A stretch of 13,112 bases of DNA from Spirochaetaceae bacterium (GTDB taxonomy: Bacteria > Spirochaetota > Spirochaetia > SZUA-6 > Bin103). The notes under the pieces were generated by a model that saw only the letters and a list, made by a program, of their open reading frames with translations, was not told where the DNA came from and searched no databases. The stretch is taken from NCBI GenBank assembly GCA_028818385.1, contig JAPPNY010000184.1, forward strand, positions 2,171 to 15,282. Reading direction: 5' to 3'. The position numbers and the translations under genes were made by a program. Position 1 is the first letter of the stretch. Every line of letters begins with the position of its first letter. Shown here in pieces: positions 1-7,393 of this stretch.

Positions 1-2150
1 CCTTTGGTGGCGGTGCCGGGCGCCTGCTTTTTGTTGGGGGTGTGGATCCCCGGGGGCCGGGGGGGGTCTACCCCGGGGCCGGCGGGCGACTCGCAGATCA
101 GGTACAGGAAGATGACCGCGACGGCGCGGGCGTCCTCGCCTTCATCGACCAGCTTCCGAAGCCCGTCGATGAGCTCGTCGGGAATGCCGAGCGCCACGAG
201 GTCGCCGAGCGTGGGCACGGACCGGAACGAGCCCTCGTTCAGCGCCGCGATGATCTCGATCGGTGATCGGGGCGTCCCGGGCATGAAGTCGGGAACCGGC
301 GGGATCGTTTCCCGCAGCGGGCCTGGGGCGGCGTCTGCCGGCGGCGCCTCGCTGTAGAGCATCTTCGCGGGCCGCATCTCCGCGTCGTGCACGGTTCCGA
401 TCCCGTGCCAGCCGGCGGCCAGCACCTGCGGGACCTTGACCAGGCTGGGCAAATCGTCCGCCTTTTCGGCCTCAGCCCGTACGTGAACGACCAGGCAGTC
501 CGTCCACTCCGAGACGAGTTGATAGCGCACGGCCAGCTCGGTCGCAGCCGCCTCGTCGTCGATCGCCGGCAACCGCCGGGCGGCGCCCATGCGGGCCAGT
601 TCGGAGCGGGTAGCCCTCGCTTCTTCCACGCCGGCATTCGGGGGCGGCAACGGGCCGATCTCCAGTCGCTGGCTGATGGTGCGGCCGTCCGCAAGCTCCA
701 GCTCCAGGACCAACGGGCCGGCCGGCCGCTGTGAGAACGACCCGAACAGGTGCAGGGTGTCGCCGGGGTACGGCGGCGGCAGCGGGTCGGGGACCGGGTG
801 ACGCACCGGTGCGGGCCAGATGACCCGAGCCCGCCTGGCGGATGGGGCCAGGATGCGCTGGAAGTGCCGGTGGATGCGCTCGGCCATGTCCTCGCGCGGC
901 GCCACCAGCTCGCAGGCGCCGCCGGTCGCTCCGGCGAGGGAGCGGACGAATGGCTCGGCGACGGCGCTGCCGACGCCGACTGTGAAGATGCGGTGGCCGG
1001 ACGCCCGCGCCTCCGCGACGGCGGCGTCGGTGTCCCAGACCTCGCCGTCGGTGATCAGCAGCAGGTCGCGCGGCAGCCCGGGCTCGCCGGCGATGCCGTA
1101 GGCGGCGCGCAGGGCGGACTCGATCTCGGTGCCGCCCAGGTCGGCGTCCAGATCGCGCACGAATTCCCGCGCACGGTCGACATTGCCCGGGGACGCGGGC
1201 ATCGCGCGGCCGAACAGGGCACGATGTCCGGTGCCGAACGCAACGATGTCGAACAGGTCGCCGGGGCGCAGGCTGTCGAGAATCCGCTCGCCGGCGATGC
1301 GCACCTGCTCGATCGAGTCGCCGCTCATCGAGCCGGAGCAGTCCACGACGATCTTGAGGCAGCGGGGCACGCCGCCGTCTGCCGGGTCCGGGAAGTCGGG
1401 CCGGAAGCTGGCCAGGACCACCCAGTCTCCATCGTCGCGGTCGAGCAGCGCCCGGCCCGCATCCGCCCCGGCAGCCCGTGCCTCCAGCACGACATCGCGG
1501 TCCATCGCCGCGGGCCGTGCGATTTCGATCACGGTTCGTTCGCGTTCCGGCATGACGGCGATGTCGTGCGAGGGAGAGGCCCAGCGGGCGCCCTGCAGGA
1601 CTCCCTGCACCGATACCCGCAACCGAAAGCGGAGTTCGGCGTCGAAGCTGAACTCCGGCTCCTGGTGTGGGTCCAGGCCGCCGGCCGACGGATCGCCGTA
1701 CCGCGGCGCGATGGCCGTGGGCATGGCGAACCGCACCCGGTCGCCGTTCCAGCGCAGCAGCAGCCCGTAGCGGAAGCGGACGGTCGCCGTCTCGCCCGGG
1801 GCCAGGTTGCCCACGCTCGCGGTGTACAGCCCCGGCTGCGGCTGCTCCAGCAGCACCGCCGCGTCGCCGTCGGTGATGGCGTCCTCGTAGCGCCGCTCCG
1901 CCTCCGCCTTGGCGATGACCGTGCCGGCCATCGTCCGGTCGCCGATCTCCACCGAGAAGCGGAGCAGGACGGCGTCCACCGGCAACGGAAAGGTGTAGAC
2001 CGCTTCGATGTGCCCGGTGCCGGGGTTGCGGTAGCGCTGGCACACGTCGACGACGGTCATGAGGTCGTCGACGGCGGCGTCGATCGCCACCTCCTCCAGC
2101 ACCACCTGTCCCTGAGCGCTCTCCAGCGTCGCGGCCATGGTCGTTCTCAT
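1..2150 (-). CDS. VIT and von Willebrand factor A domain protein, 3' end cut by window edge
   Basis: At least 716 codons are open from ATG at 2150 to the window edge with no stop, so the C-terminus is missing. Residues 1 to about 130 form a VIT domain (vault/inter-alpha-trypsin type, with the typical segment FPLPVDAVLLRFSVEIGDR). It is followed by a VWA domain with an intact metal-ion-dependent adhesion site: DCSGS at 270-274, Thr341 in GGTEIES, and Asp368 in LLITDGE. Such proteins bind partners through the metal site; the partner here is unknown. There is no evident signal peptide, so a cytoplasmic location is inferred. The ATG overlaps the stop of the upstream merR-like gene (ATGA), so the two are probably co-transcribed and translationally coupled. 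The last ~30 codons before the edge are low-complexity and rich in Pro and Gly, unlike the rest, and may be a linker or poor contig-end sequence. Confidence 0.9.
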   Translation of the reverse strand, partial: MRTTMAATLESAQGQVVLEEVAIDAAVDDLMTVVDVCQRYRNPGTGHIEAVYTFPLPVDAVLLRFSVEIGDRTMAGTVIAKAEAERRYEDAITDGDAAVLLEQPQPGLYTASVGNLAPGETATVRFRYGLLLRWNGDRVRFAMPTAIAPRYGDPSAGGLDPHQEPEFSFDAELRFRLRVSVQGVLQGARWASPSHDIAVMPERERTVIEIARPAAMDRDVVLEARAAGADAGRALLDRDDGDWVVLASFRPDFPDPADGGVPRCLKIVVDCSGSMSGDSIEQVRIAGERILDSLRPGDLFDIVAFGTGHRALFGRAMPASPGNVDRAREFVRDLDADLGGTEIESALRAAYGIAGEPGLPRDLLLITDGEVWDTDAAVAEARASGHRIFTVGVGSAVAEPFVRSLAGATGGACELVAPREDMAERIHRHFQRILAPSARRARVIWPAPVRHPVPDPLPPPYPGDTLHLFGSFSQRPAGPLVLELELADGRTISQRLEIGPLPPPNAGVEEARATRSELARMGAARRLPAIDDEAAATELAVRYQLVSEWTDCLVVHVRAEAEKADDLPSLVKVPQVLAAGWHGIGTVHDAEMRPAKMLYSEAPPADAAPGPLRETIPPVPDFMPGTPRSPIEIIAALNEGSFRSVPTLGDLVALGIPDELIDGLRKLVDEGEDARAVAVIFLYLICESPAGPGVDPPRPPGIHTPNKKQAPGTATK

Positions 2151-2578
2151 CTCTCTGCATCCTCCTTGCGTGTCCGCTCGACGAGTGATGCCGCCTTCCG
2201 GACGATCTTCCGCACGGCCTCTGCGCCGAGGCCGGCCTCCTGGGGATCGATCACCAGCTCGACGCCGGGGGCGAGCGTGACGTGGGTACGCAACGTCACG
2301 TCTCCGGGGCGCCGGGCGCGTGGCGGGGGCAGGGGCGAGGAGCTCTCTCCGCCGCCTGCCACCAGCTCGCGGATCCGTTCCAGGCTCAGGCCGGCTCGCT
2401 GCCAGGTGCGGACCGTCATGAGCTGCTCGACGTGGCGCCGGGTGTAGTAGGCGCCGCGCTTGGCCCCGGCGGGCCGGTCGACGAGTCCCTCCTGGATGTA
2501 GTAACGGACGGTGCGCCGGGGAAGATCCACCAGGGCGCACAGCTCGTCTATCGCGATCCGATCGCCTTCGTTCGACAT
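2147..2578 (-). CDS. MerR-family transcriptional regulator
   Basis: A 143-residue protein with an N-terminal MerR winged helix-turn-helix (about 8-72, including the recognition segment LPRRTVRYYIQEGLV). A Pro/Ser linker follows, then a short C-terminal part with THVTLAPGVELVID at about 98-111 and a basic, probably helical tail. It lacks the long coiled coil and metal-binding cysteines of the metal-sensing MerR proteins. The gene overlaps the VIT/VWA gene by 4 nt, so it most likely regulates that operon and itself. I chose ATG at 2578. A TTG nine bases upstream (2587) is also in frame, but it lies inside the predicted -10 box and has no ribosome binding site. The ATG has no good one either, which suggests a leaderless or near-leaderless message. 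Confidence 0.88.
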   Translation of the reverse strand: MSNEGDRIAIDELCALVDLPRRTVRYYIQEGLVDRPAGAKRGAYYTRRHVEQLMTVRTWQRAGLSLERIRELVAGGGESSSPLPPPRARRPGDVTLRTHVTLAPGVELVIDPQEAGLGAEAVRKIVRKAASLVERTRKEDAER

Positions 2579-2580
2579 CA

Positions 2581-2622
2581 AGGACAATATATGACAGTTA
2601 TGATGGTAAAAACAAGTGTCCT
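2581..2622. promoter_or_regulatory. inverted repeat AGGACA / TGTCCT flanking the merR promoter
   Basis: AGGACA at 2581-2586 and TGTCCT at 2617-2622 are perfect inverted 6-mers that bracket the predicted promoter. A shorter inner dyad (TTA, 6 bases, TAA) lies near the middle of the spacer, where a MerR dimer would be expected to bind. Which of the two, if either, is the operator cannot be decided from the sequence. Confidence 0.35.
2586..2615 (-). promoter_or_regulatory. candidate promoter of the merR-VIT/VWA operon, MerR-like layout
   Basis: On the minus strand TTGTTT (2610-2615) and TATATT (2586-2591) are separated by 18 bp, a slightly long spacer as expected for MerR-controlled promoters. 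Transcription would begin around 2579-2580, almost at the ATG at 2578. The stretch is markedly AT-rich against its GC-rich surroundings. Box assignment is by eye. Confidence 0.45.
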
Positions 2623-2672
2623 AAACATGGGCAGCAGGACGGGGTGTGCCAGGGGGATGATCATCAGGTCTC

Positions 2673-2683
2673 ATAAGACTTAT
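2673..2683. promoter_or_regulatory. palindrome ATAAG-A-CTTAT, candidate antitoxin operator
   Basis: An 11-bp perfect palindrome with a single central base, 33 bp before the antitoxin start and overlapping a weak -10-like TATAGT (2681-2686). Ribbon-helix-helix antitoxins normally repress their own promoter by binding short palindromes, so autoregulation is likely by family knowledge. The site itself is inferred. Confidence 0.35.
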
Positions 2684-2716
2684 AGTTTTAGCAACCAGAA
2701 CGTGAGGAGGTTTGCA

Positions 2717-2932
2717 GTGGCGAAGCGAGTGGTAAGCGCCTCGATCGACGAGGACCTGGCCGCGCAACTCGATCGGGTGGCCGCAGACACCAACCGGAAG
2801 AAGAGCTACTTCATCAACGAGGCGCTCAAGGAGTATTTCGAGGCAGTGAAGGACCATGAGATCGCCTTGGCCAGGAGGGGCGGGGAATCCACGCCCCTAG
2901 ACGAAGCGGAGCGCGAACTCGGCCTGCGGTGA
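2717..2932 (+). CDS. ribbon-helix-helix antitoxin, RelB-like
   Basis: A 71-residue protein. Its N-terminal beta strand (VVSASI, residues 5-10) and two helices (about 12-24 and 29-43, with KKSYFINEALKEYF) form the ribbon-helix-helix DNA-binding fold. The C-terminal tail ending in LDEAERELGLR resembles the toxin-binding segment of RelB-type antitoxins. I chose the GTG start at 2717 because a strong Shine-Dalgarno GAGGAGG (2704-2710) lies 6 nt upstream and the fold begins immediately after it. Upstream in-frame starts would add residues unrelated to the fold. The stop is 6 nt from the GTG of the toxin gene, so the two form an operon. The antitoxin should neutralise the RelE-like toxin and repress the promoter. 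Confidence 0.9.
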   Translation: MAKRVVSASIDEDLAAQLDRVAADTNRKKSYFINEALKEYFEAVKDHEIALARRGGESTPLDEAERELGLR

Positions 2933-2938
2933 GGTCAG

Positions 2939-3199
2939 GTGTACTCGATCCACATCGAGAAACGCTGCCTGCGAGAGCTCAAGCGACTGGATCGCCAGGT
3001 CGTCAGGAGGGCCTTCCGGGTCATCCGGGAGACCCTCGCCGCGAACCCACATGCGGGCAAGCGCCTCAAGGGCCGATACGCGGGGCTGTACAGCTATCGG
3101 GTCGCGGACTATCGCATCGTCTATGAGATCGTCTCCGACGAGCTGCGGATCGTGGTGCTCCGGATCCGGCACCGGAGAGACGTGTACGAGGGTCTCTGA
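2939..3199 (+). CDS. RelE/ParE-superfamily toxin
   Basis: An 86-residue protein of usual RelE size. It shows the family pattern: a helical N-terminal half (LRELKRLDRQVVRRAFRVI), the core strands YSYRVADYRIVYEI, and the C-terminal RIRHRRDVYEGL, where RelE-type mRNA interferases carry their basic and aromatic catalytic residues. By family it would cleave mRNA in the ribosomal A site, although ParE-like gyrase inhibition cannot be excluded by eye. It starts with GTG after GAGG (2931-2934), 6 nt downstream of the antitoxin stop. No truncation is seen, so the module looks intact. Confidence 0.9.
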   Translation: MYSIHIEKRCLRELKRLDRQVVRRAFRVIRETLAANPHAGKRLKGRYAGLYSYRVADYRIVYEIVSDELRIVVLRIRHRRDVYEGL

Positions 3200-3254
3200 C
3201 CGCGGCGCGCCACCCCTTCCTGTGCGCCGTGCGACCCTCTAACCTCGCGTTGCG

Positions 3255-4400
3255 ATGACGATCCGCTCCATCAAGCTCAAGGACGAACGCTACGGCGAGC
3301 AGTGGTTCGAGGAGGTCGAGGACCGCTGGGAGTACGCCGACCTCAAGGCCGACCCGCGCTGGCGCCGCGGCTGGATCAGCATGGACTGCGCCCTGTACGA
3401 CGAGGAGTCCGACCGCGTGTACCTGGGCATCACCTCCTTCGACTCCGACATCTTCAAGGCGTACGACCGCGCTTCCGGGACCTTCGTCGACCTGGGGGCC
3501 GGAGGGGTGGTGAACGAATACGACGCCAAGTTCCACCGCTCGCTCGAACGGGGCGCCGACGGCTGCATCTACGGGGCCACGGCGCTGCTGCACGACGTGG
3601 ACCGGTTCTTCGACGCGCCGGGCGGCGGCATCTTCCGCTACGACCCGCGCAGCGGCGAGTTCGCGCGCATCGCGACGCCGGTGCCGCACACTTACATCCA
3701 GTCGATCGCCATCGACCGGGAACGCGAGCTGATCTACTGCCTGTGCTTCGCGCCCGAGATGCTGGCCGCCTACGACCTGGCCAACGGCGCGGTCACCGAC
3801 TACGGGCTGATCGCTTCCGGGTGCGGCGGCATGGCGCAGGGCGAGAACATCTGTCTGGACGACCACGGCTGCCTGTGGGCGACCTGGCAGGTGACCCGCG
3901 CCTGGCAGTCGAGCAGCGGCGTGGACATGGCGCGGCTCTGCAAGATCGACCCGGAGCAGGGCAGGGTGGTCCACTACCGGGGCGGTCTGCCTCGGCCGGA
4001 CGGCTCATACGGCACCGTCCAGGCGGAGGGGCTGTTCAACCTGGGCGACGGCATGATGTACGCCTCCGGCGGCAACGGATCGCTGTACCGCATCGACCCG
4101 GAAACGGGATCGGCGACCTATCTGTTCACGCCGATCGAGGACCGGCCCAGCCGGCTCACCTCGCTGGTGGTCGCCTGCGATGGCTGCGCCTACGGCGTGA
4201 CCGGGAGGGCCGGGCGCTGCGAGGTGCTCCGCTTCGACTTCCGGCGCGACCGCTACGAGTTGCTGGGCCACGTGGTCGACGGGGACGGCGAGCCGTGCTT
4301 CCAGGTCCACCACGTCGTGCGCGCGGCCGACGGCACGCTGTACGCCTGCGAGAACGACAACCCGCGGCGCAGCGGCTACCTCTGGGAGATCACGCTGTAG
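3255..4400 (+). CDS. seven-repeat beta-propeller-like protein of unknown function
   Basis: A 381-residue protein without signal peptide or membrane segment, so probably cytoplasmic. I count seven repeats, each built as hydrophobic strand, DxxRxLYxxT-like strand, YRYDPxSG-like turn and a short last strand. They begin near residues 43, 92, 147, 197, 257, 301 and 351. Phrases such as GIFRYDPRSGEFARIA, LAAYDLANGAVTDYG and SLYRIDPETGSATYLF are typical of SMP-30/PQQ/NHL-like propellers. No Asp/Glu/His metal set of a known lactonase or lyase could be recognised, so no enzyme name is given. It starts 55 nt after the relE-like gene without a clear Shine-Dalgarno. Its last 11 nt overlap the end of the convergent SulP gene. 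A single-subunit ligand-binding or scaffold propeller is possible. Confidence 0.8.
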   Translation: MTIRSIKLKDERYGEQWFEEVEDRWEYADLKADPRWRRGWISMDCALYDEESDRVYLGITSFDSDIFKAYDRASGTFVDLGAGGVVNEYDAKFHRSLERGADGCIYGATALLHDVDRFFDAPGGGIFRYDPRSGEFARIATPVPHTYIQSIAIDRERELIYCLCFAPEMLAAYDLANGAVTDYGLIASGCGGMAQGENICLDDHGCLWATWQVTRAWQSSSGVDMARLCKIDPEQGRVVHYRGGLPRPDGSYGTVQAEGLFNLGDGMMYASGGNGSLYRIDPETGSATYLFTPIEDRPSRLTSLVVACDGCAYGVTGRAGRCEVLRFDFRRDRYELLGHVVDGDGEPCFQVHHVVRAADGTLYACENDNPRRSGYLWEITL

Positions 4401-6036
4401 CACCCGCGCCGGCGGTGAGCAGAACCCGGGCGGTCTGCCGCGCCTCGTCCAGCGTGTCGACGACCTGACCTGCGGGAACGTCGTGCAGGATGTCGAGGGC
4501 GTCCAGGGTTTCGGCGACGGCGCCTGACAGTCCCATCACGATGCACGGCGTGTCCTGCTCGGCGGCGACGTCCATGAGCTGCCTGATCAGCATCGCGGCG
4601 CTGTCGTCCATGTAGGTGGCGCCCGAGAAGTCGAAGATCACCACCTCGTGGTCCCTGATGTCGGGGCCGATCACCCCGACCAGCTTCTGGGCGGAGGCCA
4701 CCGTGAAGCCGCCCCGCAGCGCGACCAGGCCGACCCGCGCCGCATACGGGTCGTCCGCGTCGCCCTGATCGGAGAAGAACGCCTGGTCCAGCAGCGGCAC
4801 CGACACCACGCTGTCGAGCTCCAGCCGCTCCAACTGGCGGGCGTGCGCCATCCCCGCCGCGATCAGCCCGATGGCCACCGCCGTCACCAGGTCCACGAAC
4901 ACGGTCAGGCCGAGCGTGATCAGCAGCACGATCAGGTGCTCGCGGCGGATGCGGTGCAGGCGCAGGACCATGCGCCAGTCGACGATGTCCCAGCCCACCT
5001 TCATCAGGATGCCGGCCAGGACGGCGTGCGGGATCGGCTCGACGTAGCGCCCCAGGCCCAGCAGCAGCGCCAGCAGCAGAATCGCGCGCAGCACGCCCGA
5101 CATGCGGGTCGTTCCGCCGGCGCGGATGTTGGTGACGGTCCCCATGGTCGCGCCGGCCCCGGGCACGCCTCCGAACAGTCCCGCGACCAGGTTGCCGATG
5201 CCCTGTCCCACCAGCTCGCGGTCCGGGTTGTGCTGCGTACCGGTCAGCGAGTCGGCCACCAGCGAGGTCAGCAGGCTGTCGACGGACCCGAGCAGGGCCA
5301 GGATGAGCGCCGGCTGCAGGGCGCGTAGCAGGAACCCCACGGACGGAAGCTCCAGGTGAAGCTCCGGCAGTCCGGTCGGGACTGCACCGATCACCGGCGC
5401 ATCGCGCAGCGTCAGGACACCGAGCAACGTGCCGGCGATCAGCGCCACCAGGGCTGCGGGGACGAAGCGCTGCATGCGGCGCGGCCAGAGCACGCCGATG
5501 GCGAGCGTGACCACGGCGATGACCAGGGCGCTGACGTTGAGGTTCGCAAGCGCCTCCGGCAGCGCGCGGATCGCGCCCATCGGCCCGCCAGGCGCGGTCG
5601 GCGCTCCCAGGAAGGGCAGCGTCTGAATCAGCATGACGATGATGCCGATCCCGGTCATGAAGCCGGAGACCACCATGTGCGGCGTGTAGGCGATGAAGCG
5701 GCCGATCCGCAGCACGCCGATCAGCACCTGCAGGACGCCGCCGAGCATCACGACCGTGAGGGCTTCCGTGAGGTTGGCCGCGTGGCTGGTGATGATCACT
5801 GCCATGGCCACGGCCATGGGCGCCGTCGGGCCGGAGATCTGCGACCGCGTGCCGCCGAACACCGCGGCGAAGAAGCCCACCGCGATCGCCCCGTACAGGC
5901 CGGCGGCCGCTCCCAGCCCCGAGGCGACGCCGAACGCCAGCGACACCGGCAGCGCCACCACCGTGGAGGTGATGCCGCCGAAGAGATCCCCGCGGAACGT
6001 GTCGAAGCCGTAGCTGAACTCGAAACGTCGCTTCAT
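4390..6036 (-). CDS. SulP-family inorganic anion transporter with STAS domain
   Basis: A 548-residue inner-membrane protein of normal SulP length. The N-terminal ~400 residues contain many hydrophobic segments and the family signature QISGPTAPM at 66-74. The C-terminal ~115 residues form a STAS domain with VIFDFSGATYMDDSAAMLI as the conserved strand-loop-helix. SulP (SLC26-like) proteins move sulfate, bicarbonate or other anions; the substrate cannot be told from sequence. Its ATG overlaps the stop of the sigma-54 regulator gene (ATGA), making it the last gene of the seven-gene operon. Control by that regulator is inferred. The 3' end overlaps the convergent beta-propeller gene by 11 nt, leaving no room for a terminator between them. 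Confidence 0.95.
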   Translation of the reverse strand: MKRRFEFSYGFDTFRGDLFGGITSTVVALPVSLAFGVASGLGAAAGLYGAIAVGFFAAVFGGTRSQISGPTAPMAVAMAVIITSHAANLTEALTVVMLGGVLQVLIGVLRIGRFIAYTPHMVVSGFMTGIGIIVMLIQTLPFLGAPTAPGGPMGAIRALPEALANLNVSALVIAVVTLAIGVLWPRRMQRFVPAALVALIAGTLLGVLTLRDAPVIGAVPTGLPELHLELPSVGFLLRALQPALILALLGSVDSLLTSLVADSLTGTQHNPDRELVGQGIGNLVAGLFGGVPGAGATMGTVTNIRAGGTTRMSGVLRAILLLALLLGLGRYVEPIPHAVLAGILMKVGWDIVDWRMVLRLHRIRREHLIVLLITLGLTVFVDLVTAVAIGLIAAGMAHARQLERLELDSVVSVPLLDQAFFSDQGDADDPYAARVGLVALRGGFTVASAQKLVGVIGPDIRDHEVVIFDFSGATYMDDSAAMLIRQLMDVAAEQDTPCIVMGLSGAVAETLDALDILHDVPAGQVVDTLDEARQTARVLLTAGAGATA

Positions 6037-7382
6037 CGCTCGCTCTCGGCGTGCTGATCGACCCCGGATTCCAGTTGACGCACGCGGCGGCTGAGGTTGT
6101 TCGGCAGTATACCCAGCGCCGCCGCGGTCCGCTTGACCGACTGCCCGTGCAGCTCGAGCTGGCGCTGCAGATAGCGGCGCTCGAACTGTCGTTTCGCTTC
6201 CGCCAGAGGCATCGTCCGCGCGAACGGGTCGCCGGCTTCCGCCACGCCGCCGGCGGCCGCGCGCTCGACGTCCGCGGCTTCGATCACGGGCGCGTCCCCC
6301 AGCACCAGCACCCGCTCGATGATCGTCTTGAGCTCGCGGACGTTGCCGGGCAGCGACAGCGCGCCCAGCCGCCGGAGCGCGTCCGGGCTCAGCACCCGAG
6401 GCTGGACGCCCAGGCGCGCGGCCAGCGACGTCACGAAACTCTCGGCGAGCGGGGCGATGTCCTCACGCCGCGACCGCAGCGGCGGGATCTTCAGGCGGAT
6501 GACGTTCAGGCGGAAGTAGAGGTCGCGGCGCAGCGTTCCGTCGTCAACCGCCTGTTCGAGGTCGGCGTTGGTGGCGGCGATGATGCGCGCGTCGACCGTG
6601 GCGACCGCGGTCGAGCCGACGCGCTGCACCTCGCCCGAGTCCAGGAAGCGCAGCAGCCGCGTCTGCGCGCCGGGCGGCAGCTCGGCTACCTCGTCGAGAA
6701 ACAGGGTGCCGCCGGCCGCGGCCTGCAGCTTGCCGGCATAGTCGGCATTCGCCCCGGTGAAGGCTCCCCTGGCGTGCCCGAACAGCTCGCTCTCGATGAG
6801 GCTCTCCGGCAGGGCGCCGCAATCGACCTTGACCAGCGGCTGGGCGCTGCGGCGCGACAAGCCGTGGATGTAACGGGCGGTGACATCCTTGCCGGTCCCG
6901 CTCTCGCCGGTGATCAGCACCGCGGCGTCGGTGGCCGCCACCTTGCGGCAGTCCTCGGCCAGCGCGCGCATGCTCTGCGACGCGAACACGGGCACGGTTT
7001 CGGCCAGCGCGGCCAGGCGGGCCTGCCGGTAGCGGGCCGCGTTGCCCACCGTGATCGCCAGCCGCTCGGCCGCGAGCGGCTTCTCCAGGTAGTCGAAGGC
7101 GCCGCGCTGCACGCAGTCGACCGCTTCCTCGGCGGTGGCGACGCCGGACATGATGATCACCGGCACCAGCGGGTGCTCCGCAAGCAGGCGCTCCAGGACG
7201 TCCCTGCCCTTGATGCCGCCCAGGTACAGGTCCAGCAGCACGACGTCCACGTCCGCGGTCAGCGCCGCGGGCCAGTCGGGAGGAGCCGCGCACAGCGCTT
7301 CCATCCCGCGCCGGGACAGCACCATGGAGACGCTGCGCCCGACGTTCAGGTCGTCGTCGACGATCAGTACGGTGGTCGGCAC
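6033..7382 (-). CDS. sigma-54-dependent response regulator, NtrC/NtrX type
   Basis: A 449-residue bacterial enhancer-binding protein with all three domains. The receiver (1-120) has acidic pocket D9-D11, phospho-acceptor Asp51 and Lys101. The AAA+ domain (about 135-365) has Walker A GESGTGKD at 159-166, the sigma-54-contacting GAFTGA at 206-211 and Walker B GGTLFLDE at 224-231. A Fis-type helix-turn-helix lies near 405-440. It hydrolyses ATP to open sigma-54 RNA polymerase complexes. The start is GTG at 7382, 11 nt after the stop of the histidine kinase gene, and its stop overlaps the SulP start. The kinase is its presumed partner. The sigma-54 promoter and palindrome upstream of the operon are the obvious target. 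Confidence 0.96.
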   Translation of the reverse strand: MPTTVLIVDDDLNVGRSVSMVLSRRGMEALCAAPPDWPAALTADVDVVLLDLYLGGIKGRDVLERLLAEHPLVPVIIMSGVATAEEAVDCVQRGAFDYLEKPLAAERLAITVGNAARYRQARLAALAETVPVFASQSMRALAEDCRKVAATDAAVLITGESGTGKDVTARYIHGLSRRSAQPLVKVDCGALPESLIESELFGHARGAFTGANADYAGKLQAAAGGTLFLDEVAELPPGAQTRLLRFLDSGEVQRVGSTAVATVDARIIAATNADLEQAVDDGTLRRDLYFRLNVIRLKIPPLRSRREDIAPLAESFVTSLAARLGVQPRVLSPDALRRLGALSLPGNVRELKTIIERVLVLGDAPVIEAADVERAAAGGVAEAGDPFARTMPLAEAKRQFERRYLQRQLELHGQSVKRTAAALGILPNNLSRRVRQLESGVDQHAESER

Positions 7383-7393
7383 GGGACTGCCGG

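Noticed and set aside
472..2160. Long minus-strand open frame of 562 codons
   Set aside because: It is extremely Arg-rich without domains. The frame starting at 2150 gives clear VIT and VWA domains over the same bases.
750..2447. Long plus-strand open frame of 565 codons opposite the VIT/VWA gene
   Set aside because: An antisense shadow typical of GC-rich DNA, with no recognisable domain.
2282..2716. Longer N-terminus for the antitoxin using upstream in-frame starts
   Set aside because: The extra residues are translated from the merR region and promoter. GTG at 2717 has an excellent GAGGAGG and begins at the fold.
3302..4468. Plus-strand frame of 388 codons inside the propeller gene
   Set aside because: Arg/Gly/Pro-rich out-of-frame product. 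The 3255 frame shows seven regular repeats.
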